Part shown: one piece after another, positions 56,067-64,000 of the stretch | Layout: every line of letters begins with the position of its first letter | How positions within the stretch are numbered: position 1 is the first letter of the stretch | Assembly: GCF_001636295.1 (NCBI RefSeq) | Contig: NZ_CP014209.1 | Location: 744,001-808,000, forward strand | Length of the DNA stretch: 64,000 nucleotides | DNA from: Isoptericola dokdonensis DS-3 | GTDB taxonomy: Bacteria; Actinomycetota; Actinomycetes; Actinomycetales; Cellulomonadaceae | Direction: 5' to 3' | The notes under the pieces: model-generated | Told to the model about the DNA's origin: nothing | Databases searched by the model: none | Seen by the model: the letters and a program-made list of their open reading frames with translations, nothing else | Program-made: the position numbers and the translations under genes

Positions 56067-57872
56067 TCAGCGGGTCTGGGCCACCCAGCTCGCGTGCATG
56101 CGGGCGTACACGCCGTCCGCCGCCGCGAGGTCGTCGTGGTGCCCCACCTCGACGACGTGGCCGTCGTCCACCACGACGACGAGGTCGCTCGCCTCGGCCG
56201 TGGAGAGCCGGTGCGCGATGGTGATCGTCGAGCGGCCGGAGGTCAGCGTGTCCAGGGCACGCGCGATGCGCACCTCGGTGGCGGGGTCGACGGCGGAGGT
56301 CGCCTCGTCGAGGACGAGCAGGTCGGGCGCCGCGAGGTAGGCGCGCGCGACCGCGACGAGCTGCCGCTCCCCCGCCGACAGCGCCTCGCCGCGCTGCCCC
56401 ACGTCGGTGTCGAGCCCGCCGGGCAGCCCGGCGACCCAGTCCGCCAGCCCGAGCGCGGCGAACGCCGCCGTGACGCGGGCCCGCACCTCGGGGTCGGCCG
56501 GGTCGGCCGTGGGACCGCGCAGGCCGTAGGCCGCGTTGGTGAGCACGGTGCCGTCGAAGAGGAAGCCCTCCTGCGGGACGAGCACCACCCGCTCGCGCAG
56601 CCGCGCGAGCGGGATGCGGCGCAGGTCCACGCCGTCCAGCTCGACGCTGCCCTCGGTCGGGTCCATGAGCCGCGTGGCCAGCTTCGCGATCGTCGTCTTG
56701 CCCGACCCGGTCCGGCCGACCACCGCGATCTTGCGGCGCGCGGGCAGATCCAGGTCGACGCCGTGCAGCACCTCCGGCCCGTCGGGGTAGGAGTACCGGA
56801 CGCCCCGCAGCGTGACCCGGGCGTCGCCGCGCGGGCTGTCGGCGGCGTCGGCCCCCGGGTCGGGGACGTCGAGCGGCGTGTCCACGACGGCGATGACGCG
56901 CCGCCACCCGGCGACGGCGTTCTGGAGCTCGTTGAGGATCTCCGTGGCCATCTGCACCGGACCGGTGAAGAGCTGCACGAGGAACAGGAAGGCGACGAGC
57001 TCACCGGCCGTGAGATGGCCGCCGATCCCGAGGTAGGTGCCCGCCACGACCACGACGGCGAGCACGAGGTTCGCCATGAGCGTGCCGGAGGAGAAGACGG
57101 CCGCGACGAGCACCTGGGCGCGGCCCTGCGCCAGCCGCGTCTCCTCGACGGCGGCGTCGATGCGCCGTCCGGTCCGCGCGGCGACTCCGTACGCCCGGAC
57201 GGTCTCGGCGCCGACGACCGCCTCCGACACCGCGCCCAGCATCGCGCCGACCCGCGCGCGGACCTTGGCGAAGCGGCCGCCGACCGACCGCTGGGCGTGC
57301 CGCAGCACGAGGAACAACGGCACGAAGCAGACCCACACCACGACCGTCAGCACCGGCGAGTAGACGGCCATGAGCACCGTGGCCACGGCGATCTGCAGGC
57401 TGGAGACGAGCAGCATGATGCCGCCCCACTGGACGAACAGCGAGATCGTGTCGACGTCGCCGGTCACGCGCGAGACGAGCGATCCGCGCCGTTCCGAGCC
57501 CTGGGAGAGGGTCGACAGGTCGTGCACGTGCCGGAACGCCCGCACGCGCAGGCCCGCCAGACCGGCCTCGGTGGACCGGAAGAGCCGGACGTTGACCACG
57601 GCCGTGCACATCCCGGCCACGACGATCGCGCCCGCGGCGAGGCCCGTGAGGAGGGCGATCCGGCCGGCGTCGGGGCCGCCGGCGGCGAGGATGCCGTCGT
57701 CGACGGTGCGCTGCACGGTGAGGGGCACGACCACGCGGCCGGCGGCGGCGACCACGGCGATCGCGAGGGTGAGCCACAGCCCGTGCACGATCTGCGGGGA
57801 GATCGCCACGCCGCGGCGCAGCGTGGCGAGCACGCCGAGGTCGCTGGCGACGGCGATGCGGGAGTCGGTCAT
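56067..57872 (-). CDS. ABC exporter half, catalytic subunit of a heterodimer
   Basis: The 601-residue product is a type IV exporter half: six transmembrane helices (about 20-310) and an ATPase domain. Walker A GRTGSGKTT is near 385, the signature reads ALSAGERQ near 495, and Walker B is LLVLDEATSAVD near 515 with the catalytic Glu. The signature departs from LSGGQ. Its partner has a normal signature but Asp for the catalytic Glu, so the two should form one active and one degenerate site. Its ATG overlaps the partner's stop by four bases. The substrate is unknown. Confidence 0.9.
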   Translation of the reverse strand: MTDSRIAVASDLGVLATLRRGVAISPQIVHGLWLTLAIAVVAAAGRVVVPLTVQRTVDDGILAAGGPDAGRIALLTGLAAGAIVVAGMCTAVVNVRLFRSTEAGLAGLRVRAFRHVHDLSTLSQGSERRGSLVSRVTGDVDTISLFVQWGGIMLLVSSLQIAVATVLMAVYSPVLTVVVWVCFVPLFLVLRHAQRSVGGRFAKVRARVGAMLGAVSEAVVGAETVRAYGVAARTGRRIDAAVEETRLAQGRAQVLVAAVFSSGTLMANLVLAVVVVAGTYLGIGGHLTAGELVAFLFLVQLFTGPVQMATEILNELQNAVAGWRRVIAVVDTPLDVPDPGADAADSPRGDARVTLRGVRYSYPDGPEVLHGVDLDLPARRKIAVVGRTGSGKTTIAKLATRLMDPTEGSVELDGVDLRRIPLARLRERVVLVPQEGFLFDGTVLTNAAYGLRGPTADPADPEVRARVTAAFAALGLADWVAGLPGGLDTDVGQRGEALSAGERQLVAVARAYLAAPDLLVLDEATSAVDPATEVRIARALDTLTSGRSTITIAHRLSTAEASDLVVVVDDGHVVEVGHHDDLAAADGVYARMHASWVAQTR

Positions 57873-59785
57873 CGGACGACCTCCTGGTCCTCGTCGGCGA
57901 CGGACGGCTCGACGGCGGCGTCCGGGTCCTCGACGGCCCGCTCGTCGGCGCGCTCCTCGCGGCGGCGCTCCGTCTCGGCCTCGTAGGCGGTGGCGAGCGC
58001 GCGGTACCCGGCGTCGCGGGCGAGCAGCTCGCCGTGGGTGCCGACGTCGACGACGCGTCCGGCCTCCAGGTGCACGACGACGTCGGCCATCGCGACCGAC
58101 GACATGCGGTAGGCGACCATGACGACCGTCGTCGGCCGCCGGCCGCCCTCGCCGTGGGCGAGCCCCGCGAGGATCTCCTGCTCGACCCGCGGGTCGACGG
58201 CGCTGGTGGCGTCGTCGAGCACGAGCAGGCGCGGGCGCCGCACGAGCGCGCGGGCCAGGGCCAGGCGCTGCCGCTGCCCGCCGGACAGGTTCGCGCCGCG
58301 CTCGCCCAGCGGCGCGTCGAGGCCGTCGGGCAGCGCGGACACGACGTCGTCGACGCGGGCGAGCCGCAGGGCCTGCCAGACCTGCTCGTCGACCTCGGGC
58401 GAGACCTCGTCGGCCAGGGTCACGTTGGCCCGCACCGTGTCCTCGAAGACGAACGTCTGCTGCGCGACGAGCGCGACCTGCGCGGGCACCTGGCCGTCGG
58501 CGAGGTCACGGACGTCCGCGCCGTCGAGGCGCACCACGCCCCGCGTGGGGTCGCTCAGTCGGCTCAGCAGGGACACCAGCGTCGTCTTACCGGCACCGGT
58601 GGGGCCGACGACCGCGACCGTGGTGCCGGGCGTGACGTCGAGGTCGACGCCGTCGAGCAGCGTGATCCGGCGACCCGCCACCGGCACGTCGACGCCCACG
58701 CCCTCCAGCCGGACGGCGAGGCCCTCCTCGCCGCCGGGCAGGGTGCCGGCACCCGCGGCGAGCTCGCCGCGGGTGTCGAGCACCCGGCTGATGCGGTCGT
58801 GACCGACCAGCCCGCGCGGCAGCTCGCCGAGCACCCAGCCGAAGGCGCGCACGGGCACGGCCATGAGGGTGAGGAGGTAGGCGGCGGTGACGACGTCGCC
58901 GACGTCGACCGCGCCGGTCGACGCGCGCCACGCCCCCACCCCGAGCACCAGCAGGGTGCCGAGGTTCGGCAGGAGCTCGACGACGGGGTCGAAGATCGCC
59001 CGCACGACGCCGACGCGCACGTTGGCCTGTCGCAGCGCGTCGGTCCGCTCCGCGAAGCGGGCCTCCTCCCGGTCGGCGGTGCCGAGGGCCTTGACCAGCA
59101 GCGCCGCCTCGAAGGACTCGTGCGCGACGTCCGCGACGTCGGCGCGCAGCTGCTGCGCGCGGGTCGCGGCCGGGTCCATGTAGCGCTGGAACACGAGGTT
59201 CGCGGCGATGGTGGCCGGGATGACGACGAGCGCCGCGGCGGCGAGCCACGGGTCGATGGCGAGCAGCATCACCGTGGCGACGCCGATCATCACCACGACG
59301 CCGAGCGCGAACGGCAGCGGGTTGAACACGCCGGTGGCGGCCTCGACGTCGGCGCTGGCGTTGGACAGGAGCTGCCCGGCCGGGTGCGCGCGGTGCCAGG
59401 ACATCGGCAGCCGCAGGAACTGGCGGGTCAGGGCGCGCCGGTGGTGCGCCTGGATCCCCACGTACCCCCAGCCGGCCCAGATCCGGCGGAAGGCGACCGA
59501 GACCGCGAGGGTGACCGCGACGCCCACGAGCACGAGGCCGGCGAGCCAGACGTCGCCGCGGGCCGCCTCGTCGCCGGCGATGGCGGGCACGACGACGGCG
59601 TCCGTGGCCCAGCCGACGGCGCGGCTGATCGCCACGGTGGTCGCACCGAACACGGCGGCGGCCAGCACCGCCAGCAGGTAGAGCCGGGGCCGGGTCCGCA
59701 TGCCGCGCCACATCAGGGCGGCGCTGCGTCGCAGCCGCGACCCGCTCAGCGTGGCCGGGCGGTCGTCGGCGGGCACCTCGGGCAC
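57869..59785 (-). CDS. ABC exporter half, degenerate-site subunit of a heterodimer
   Basis: The 638-residue product has a six-helix membrane domain (about 30-325) and an ATPase domain with Walker A GPTGAGKTT near 394, signature NLSGGQRQ near 498 and Walker B LLVLDDATSAVD near 518. Asp stands where the catalytic Glu belongs. That is typical of asymmetric exporters such as BmrCD and TM287/288. It ends in a charged tail rich in Glu and Arg. The GTG at 59785 follows GAGGA at seven bases. It lies between hisF and hisI. Confidence 0.9.
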   Translation of the reverse strand: MPEVPADDRPATLSGSRLRRSAALMWRGMRTRPRLYLLAVLAAAVFGATTVAISRAVGWATDAVVVPAIAGDEAARGDVWLAGLVLVGVAVTLAVSVAFRRIWAGWGYVGIQAHHRRALTRQFLRLPMSWHRAHPAGQLLSNASADVEAATGVFNPLPFALGVVVMIGVATVMLLAIDPWLAAAALVVIPATIAANLVFQRYMDPAATRAQQLRADVADVAHESFEAALLVKALGTADREEARFAERTDALRQANVRVGVVRAIFDPVVELLPNLGTLLVLGVGAWRASTGAVDVGDVVTAAYLLTLMAVPVRAFGWVLGELPRGLVGHDRISRVLDTRGELAAGAGTLPGGEEGLAVRLEGVGVDVPVAGRRITLLDGVDLDVTPGTTVAVVGPTGAGKTTLVSLLSRLSDPTRGVVRLDGADVRDLADGQVPAQVALVAQQTFVFEDTVRANVTLADEVSPEVDEQVWQALRLARVDDVVSALPDGLDAPLGERGANLSGGQRQRLALARALVRRPRLLVLDDATSAVDPRVEQEILAGLAHGEGGRRPTTVVMVAYRMSSVAMADVVVHLEAGRVVDVGTHGELLARDAGYRALATAYEAETERRREERADERAVEDPDAAVEPSVADEDQEVVR

Positions 59786-59877
59786 AGGGGGTCCTCACGT
59801 TCCGTCCAGGGGGGTCGAATCGATCCTAGCGCCCCGGGCAACCGGATTCCGCCCGTCGCCGCACGGCCCCCGGAGCG

Positions 59878-60648
59878 TCAGCGGACGACGACGCCCGCCG
59901 CGCGCATCGCGTCCTTGACCTGGCCGACCGTCAGCGCGCCGAAGTGGAAGACGCTGGCCGCCAGCACGGCGTCCGCCCCTGCGCGGGCGGCCTCGACGAA
60001 GTGCTCGGGGGTCCCGGCACCGCCCGACGCGATGAGCGGGACCGTCACCCGCTCGCGCACGGCACGGAGCATCTCCAGGTCGAACCCGCCCGTCGTGCCG
60101 TCGGCGTCCATCGAGTTGAGCAGGATCTCCCCCGCGCCCAGCCCGGCCGCGCGCTCCGCCCACTCCACGGCGTCGATGCCCGTGCCGCGGCGGCCGCCGT
60201 GCGTCGTGACCTCGTACCCCGACGGGGTGGTCACCTCGCCCGTGACCCGACGCGCGTCGACCGACAGGGTGAGGACCTGGTTCCCGAACCGGTCCGCGAT
60301 CTCCGCGACCAGCTCCGGGCGGGCGATGGCGGCGGTGTTGACACCCACCTTGTCGGCCCCGGCCCGCAGCAGCCGGTCGACGTCGTCCGTGGAGCGCACC
60401 CCGCCGCCCACGGTCAGCGGGACGAACACCTGGTCGGCCGTGCGCCGCACGACGTCCACCATCGTCTCCCGGTTCCCGGACGACGCCGACACGTCGAGGA
60501 ACGTCACCTCGTCCGCGCCCTCGGCGTCGTACCGCGCCGCGAGCTCGACCGGGTCCCCGGCGTCGCGCAGGTTCTCGAAGTTCACGCCCTTGACCACCCG
60601 GCCGGCGTCGACGTCCAGGCACGGGATCACACGGACAGCCACGGTCAT
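59878..60648 (-). CDS. hisF: Imidazole glycerol phosphate synthase subunit HisF
   Basis: Cyclase subunit of IGP synthase, which uses ammonia from HisH to make IGP and AICAR. The 256-residue barrel has [19 protein letters not shown] with D12, [19 protein letters not shown]131 in [19 protein letters not shown] and [10 protein letters not shown]. All key residues are intact. hisH and the other his genes are outside the window. It starts eight bases after the stop of the FKBP-like lipoprotein gene, so it may belong to the transcript coming from pafA. Confidence 0.96.
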   Translation of the reverse strand: MTVAVRVIPCLDVDAGRVVKGVNFENLRDAGDPVELAARYDAEGADEVTFLDVSASSGNRETMVDVVRRTADQVFVPLTVGGGVRSTDDVDRLLRAGADKVGVNTAAIARPELVAEIADRFGNQVLTLSVDARRVTGEVTTPSGYEVTTHGGRRGTGIDAVEWAERAAGLGAGEILLNSMDADGTTGGFDLEMLRAVRERVTVPLIASGGAGTPEHFVEAARAGADAVLAASVFHFGALTVGQVKDAMRAAGVVVR

Positions 60649-60655
60649 GCGCAGG

Positions 60656-61648
60656 TCACCCTTCTTCGGTGGTGCCGGCGGGCTCGCGCCCGCCGGAGGC
60701 CTCGTCGGTGGTGCCGCCGTCCTCGCCCTCGGCGGGCGGGACCTCCTCGGTCACCTGGTAGCGGGCGTCGAGGACGTCGACGACGTAGACGATCGTCTCC
60801 TCGGCGAGCTCGTTGCCGGTGCCGCCGTGCGCCAGGTTCGGCGGCGCCACCAGCAGGACGCGCGAGCCGACCGACTGCTCCAGCAGGCCCTGGTCCCACG
60901 CCTCGACGAGCTGGCCGATCCCGATCGTCGCGGACTGCGGCGCCACGCCCGCACCCCAGCTGGAGTCGACCACCGTCCCGTCGCTCCAGCGCACGGCCAC
61001 GTAGCGGGCGGTGACGACCTGTCCCACGGAGACCTGCGGGCCGTTGCCGCGCTGCACCGGCTGCACGACGAGCTCCTGCGGCGGGTCCGCGTCGGGCACC
61101 ACGACGCGCGGCGACCCGTCGGTCTCGCGCAGCACCTGGGGCAGCCCCTCGGGCACCTCCACGGGCTCGCCCGCCGCGACGGTCGGCAGCACGTCCACGA
61201 CGAGGACGACCGGGACGCCGTCGTCCTCCTCCACGAGGAGCACCCGGGCGCCGACCCGCTTGCCGCGCAGCGAGTCGTAGAGGTTCTGCCCGAGCGCCTC
61301 GGGCGTCATGTCGTACCAGGCCGGCGCGTCCTGGAAGGTCGAGGTGATGACGCTCCCGTCGCGCCCGTCCTCGGCGTACATGTCCAGCAGCACCGCGCCA
61401 CCGTCCTCGAGCACGTCACCGGTGCCCTGCAGCAGGGTGCGCGAACCCGCCCGGGACACGGCGTACGGCTGCGGGTAGTCCAGCTCGGGCGGCGCGCCCT
61501 GCGCGCCGACCACCTCGACCGGCACCTGCTCCGGCGGCGCCGAGGGCGTCACCTGCGACCACACCGACGACGAGCAGCCGGCCGCCAGCAGCACCGCCGC
61601 GACCGTGGCGCCCGCGAGGGCGCGGCGGAGACGGGTGGTGGGGAGCAC
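60656..61648 (-). CDS. FKBP-type peptidyl-prolyl isomerase lipoprotein
   Basis: Predicted exported lipoprotein of 330 residues. A signal peptide ends in lipobox LAAGC with C25. A C-terminal FKBP-like domain at ~205-300 has [47 protein letters not shown] and a VVDVLDA strand. Residues ~75-160 look like a second, diverged FKBP domain ([42 protein letters not shown]). The acidic Gly/Thr tail is disordered. GTG start at 61648, with CAGACT six bases upstream. An FKBP gene beside pafA is common in this phylum. Confidence 0.88.
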   Translation of the reverse strand: MLPTTRLRRALAGATVAAVLLAAGCSSSVWSQVTPSAPPEQVPVEVVGAQGAPPELDYPQPYAVSRAGSRTLLQGTGDVLEDGGAVLLDMYAEDGRDGSVITSTFQDAPAWYDMTPEALGQNLYDSLRGKRVGARVLLVEEDDGVPVVLVVDVLPTVAAGEPVEVPEGLPQVLRETDGSPRVVVPDADPPQELVVQPVQRGNGPQVSVGQVVTARYVAVRWSDGTVVDSSWGAGVAPQSATIGIGQLVEAWDQGLLEQSVGSRVLLVAPPNLAHGGTGNELAEETIVYVVDVLDARYQVTEEVPPAEGEDGGTTDEASGGREPAGTTEEG

Positions 61649-61688
61649 CGGGACAGTCTGCCACGACCGACCGGCACCACCTGCGCGC

Positions 61689-63050
61689 TCACATCGACTC
61701 GATGAGCCGCTCCACCCGCTCGTCGACGCTGCGGAACGGGTCCTTGCACAGCACCGTGCGCTGCGCCTGGTCGTTGAGCTTGAGGTGCACCCAGTCGACC
61801 GTGTAGTCGCGGCGCGCGTCCTGGGCGGCCCGGACGAAGTCGCCGCGCAGCTTGGCGCGCGTCGTCTGCGGCGGGACGGCCGTCGACTCGAACACCTCGA
61901 GGTCCGTGACGATCCGTTCCACCATGCCGCGGGCGGCGAGCAGGTTGTACAGCCCCTCGGTGCGGGAGATGTCGTGGTAGGCGAGGTCGAGCCGGGCGAT
62001 CCGCGGGTCGTCGAGCTCCAGCCCGTGCTTGGCCCGGTAGCGGTCGATGAGCCGCAGCTTGATCACCCAGTCGAGCTCGCGGTCCACCAGGCTGAGGTCC
62101 CCCGACTCCAGCGCGCGCAGCCCCCGCTCCCACAGGTCCAGCACCTGCTTCACCTGCGGGGTGGGGTCCACGTGCGCGTCCACGTGCTCCCGCACCCGCT
62201 GGTAGTACTCGGCCTGGATGTCGACGGCCGTCGCGGTGCGCCCGTTCGCGAGCTGGACGAGGTGCAGCCCGGTGGAGTCGTGGCTGATCTCCCGGATCGC
62301 CCGGATCGGGTTCTCCAGGCTGAGGTCGCGCACCGGGACGCCGGCCTCGACCAGCCGCAGCACGAGGTCGGTCGCGCCGACCTTGAGCATCGTCGTCGAC
62401 TCCGACATCGACGAGTCGCCGACGATGACGTGCAGGCGCCGGTAGTGCTCGGCGTCCGCGTGCGGCTCGTCGCGCGTGTTGATGATCGGGCGCGACCGCG
62501 TCGTCGCGCTGGAGACGGCCTCCCAGATGTGGTCGGCCCGCTGGGACAGGCAGTACGTCGCTCCGCGCGGGGTCGGCAGCACCTTGCCCGCGCCCGTGAG
62601 CACCTGCCGGGTGATGAGGAACGGCACGAGCACGTCGCTCAGCCGGGAGAAGTCGCCCTGCCGGCGCACCAGGTAGTTCTCGTGGCAGCCGTAGCTGTTG
62701 CCGGCCGAGTCCGTGTTGTTCTTGAACAGGTGGACCTTGCCCGGCAGCCCCTCGTGCTCCAGGCGCTGCTGGGCGTCCGCGACCAGGCCCTCGAGGATCC
62801 GCTCACCGCCCCGGTCGTACGCCACGAGCTGGCGGACGTCGTCGCACTCGGCCGTCGCGTACTCCGGGTGCGAGCCGACGTCGAGGTACAGCCGGGACCC
62901 GTTGCGCAGGAACACGTTCGACGACCGGCCCCACGCGACGACCTTGCGGAACAGGTAGCGCGCCACCTCGTCCGCGCTCAGACCACGGCCGTCCTCGGCC
63001 GCGCACGTCACCCCGTACTCCGTCTCCAGCCCGAAGATGCGTCGGTCCAT
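61689..63050 (-). CDS. pafA: Pup-protein ligase PafA
   Basis: Attaches the prokaryotic ubiquitin-like protein Pup to target lysines, marking them for the proteasome. The 453-residue product, of the glutamine-synthetase-like carboxylate-amine ligase fold, has FGLETEYGV (nucleotide Glu), catalytic D57 in [30 protein letters not shown], and the C-terminal [28 protein letters not shown]. It lacks the Dop-specific insertion. The ATG at 63050 follows GAGGGGGA. Confidence 0.97.
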   Translation of the reverse strand: MDRRIFGLETEYGVTCAAEDGRGLSADEVARYLFRKVVAWGRSSNVFLRNGSRLYLDVGSHPEYATAECDDVRQLVAYDRGGERILEGLVADAQQRLEHEGLPGKVHLFKNNTDSAGNSYGCHENYLVRRQGDFSRLSDVLVPFLITRQVLTGAGKVLPTPRGATYCLSQRADHIWEAVSSATTRSRPIINTRDEPHADAEHYRRLHVIVGDSSMSESTTMLKVGATDLVLRLVEAGVPVRDLSLENPIRAIREISHDSTGLHLVQLANGRTATAVDIQAEYYQRVREHVDAHVDPTPQVKQVLDLWERGLRALESGDLSLVDRELDWVIKLRLIDRYRAKHGLELDDPRIARLDLAYHDISRTEGLYNLLAARGMVERIVTDLEVFESTAVPPQTTRAKLRGDFVRAAQDARRDYTVDWVHLKLNDQAQRTVLCKDPFRSVDERVERLIESM

Positions 63051-63061
63051 GGCCGTCCCCC

Positions 63062-63784
63062 TCAGTTCTCGTCGCCGGCCAGCAGGCCCGCGAGCGCCTC
63101 GCCCTGGAGCCGCCGGAACGCGCGCCGCGGGCGGCGCCGGTCCAGCACGGCGACCTCCAGGCCGGCGGCCGGGATGTCGCGCTCCTCGCCGGCGGGCACG
63201 ACCGTGCCGTCCGCCGACACCGCGCCGAGCGTGCGCACCGCGAGCCGCAGCGCCTCCGCCAGGCCCATGCCCTCCGACCAGCCGTCCCGCACCCGGGCGG
63301 TGAGGTGCTCGGCCTGCCCGCCCATGACGACGAACCCGTGCTCGTCGGCCACGGACCCGTCGTAGGACAGGCGGTACACCTGGTCCTCGGCCGGGGAGGC
63401 GCCCACCTCGGCCACCACCAGCTCCACCTCGAGCGGCTTCGACTCGGTGGTGAACACCGTGCCGAGGGTCTGGGCGTACGCGTTCGCCAGCCCGCGGGCC
63501 GTGACGTCCGCTCGGTCGTAGGAGTACCCGCGCAGGTCGGCGTAGCGCACGCCCGCCACCCGCAGGTTCTCGAACTCGTTGTACTTGCCCACGGCGGCGA
63601 ACGCGATGCGGTCGTAGATCTCCGAGATCTTGTGCAGCGCCCGGGACGGGTTCTCCGTCGCGAACGCGATGCCGTCGTCGTGGGCCAGGACGACGACGGA
63701 CCGGCCGCGGGCGATGCCCTTGCGGGCGAAGTCCGCCCGGTCCTTCATCAGCTGCTCGGGCGAGACGTAGAACGGCATGCTCAT
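63062..63784 (-). CDS. prcA: Proteasome alpha subunit PrcA
   Basis: Forms the outer heptameric rings and gate of the 20S core. The 240-residue product has the N-terminal gate helix region [54 protein letters not shown] and a regular Ntn fold without a catalytic Thr. The C-terminus GDEN lacks an obvious HbYX element. The ATG at 63784 overlaps the prcB stop by four bases (ATGA), so ring subunits are made together. Confidence 0.96.
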   Translation of the reverse strand: MSMPFYVSPEQLMKDRADFARKGIARGRSVVVLAHDDGIAFATENPSRALHKISEIYDRIAFAAVGKYNEFENLRVAGVRYADLRGYSYDRADVTARGLANAYAQTLGTVFTTESKPLEVELVVAEVGASPAEDQVYRLSYDGSVADEHGFVVMGGQAEHLTARVRDGWSEGMGLAEALRLAVRTLGAVSADGTVVPAGEERDIPAAGLEVAVLDRRRPRRAFRRLQGEALAGLLAGDEN

Positions 63785-64000
63785 GCGCGCACCCCTCCCG
63801 CGTCCCCGCCGCGACGGTCCGCGACGATCCGTTCCACGACCACGGCCAGGTCGTCGTCGGCCACCCGCTGGTAGCCCTCCACGTCCACCGTGGCCACGAC
63901 GGGCCAGATGCGCCGGACGGTGTCCGGCCCCCCGGTGGCGCTGTCGTCGTCGGCGGCGTCGTAGAGCGCCTCCACGGCCACGGCCACGGCGTCCGCGGCG
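63781..64000 (-). CDS. prcB: Proteasome beta subunit PrcB, C-terminal end only
   Basis: The 72 residues present are the C-terminal part of the catalytic 20S subunit: [17 protein letters not shown], then the [20 protein letters not shown] helix and a short tail. The N-terminal catalytic Thr is beyond the right edge. Identity rests on the DSATGGPD block and on overlap with prcA. Confidence 0.92.
   Translation of the reverse strand, partial: AADAVAVAVEALYDAADDDSATGGPDTVRRIWPVVATVDVEGYQRVADDDLAVVVERIVADRRGGDAGGVRA

Overview
This window is a very G+C-rich chromosomal segment of an actinobacterium. The pupylation-proteasome genes (prcB-prcA-pafA), RbpA, WhiA, OpcA, an ANTAR response regulator and the uvrC-rapZ-yvcK-whiA-gap-pgk-tpiA-secG order all point to Actinomycetota. 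The gene order, the GTG starts and the high G+C suggest the Cellulomonadaceae/Promicromonosporaceae area of Micrococcales; that family-level placement is inference. Nearly everything is core housekeeping. I see no phage, IS element or CRISPR.

Layout, left to right. (1) 1-9.3 kb: the edge of a XerD-type recombinase and heme o synthase (ctaB), then a forward pentose-phosphate operon tkt-tal-zwf-opcA-pgl, which meets rbpA at a shared hairpin. (2) 9.3-18.2 kb, minus strand: uvrC-rapZ-yvcK-whiA followed by gap-pgk-tpiA-secG, joining carbon-flux regulators to lower glycolysis. (3) 18.2-27.2 kb: uvrA, uvrB, an OsmC-like protein, a YciI-like protein, pyroglutamyl peptidase, and a tandem TerC pair behind a yybP-ykoY type manganese riboswitch. 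uvrA has an SOS-box-like site, and several repair genes appear to be transcribed leaderless. (4) 27.3-31.8 kb: the one accessory-looking block, two neighbouring LPRTG wall-anchored choice-of-anchor-A proteins. The second carries four DUF5979-like repeats. (5) 31.8-42.7 kb: coaE, rpsA, pfkA, a methyltransferase, polA, a hotdog thioesterase, a GNAT protein, a PdtaR-like ANTAR regulator, a structurally odd tRNA with a CAA anticodon, and pyk. (6) 42.7-60.6 kb, minus strand: hisF, a heterodimeric ABC exporter pair, hisI, trpE, a Trp-associated membrane protein, an HGxxPAAW-type protein, trpC, trpB, trpA, lgt, gltB, gltD. (7) 60.6-64 kb: a lipoprotein with FKBP-like domains, pafA, prcA and the end of prcB.

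The genes supply NADPH and pentoses (tkt to pgl), triose-to-pyruvate carbon (gap, pgk, tpiA, pfkA, pyk), nitrogen assimilation and amino acids (gltBD, trp, his), excision repair (uvrABC, polA) and regulated proteolysis. Translational coupling by 4-base ATGA or GTGA overlaps is frequent (opcA-pgl, rapZ-yvcK, the terC pair, hisI-trpE and its partner, trpB-trpA-lgt, the ABC pair, prcB-prcA). The most unusual items are the CAA tRNA with a short variable arm, the wall-protein pair with its repeats and a start-region hairpin, the riboswitch-terC operon, and the leaderless/SOS architecture of the repair genes.
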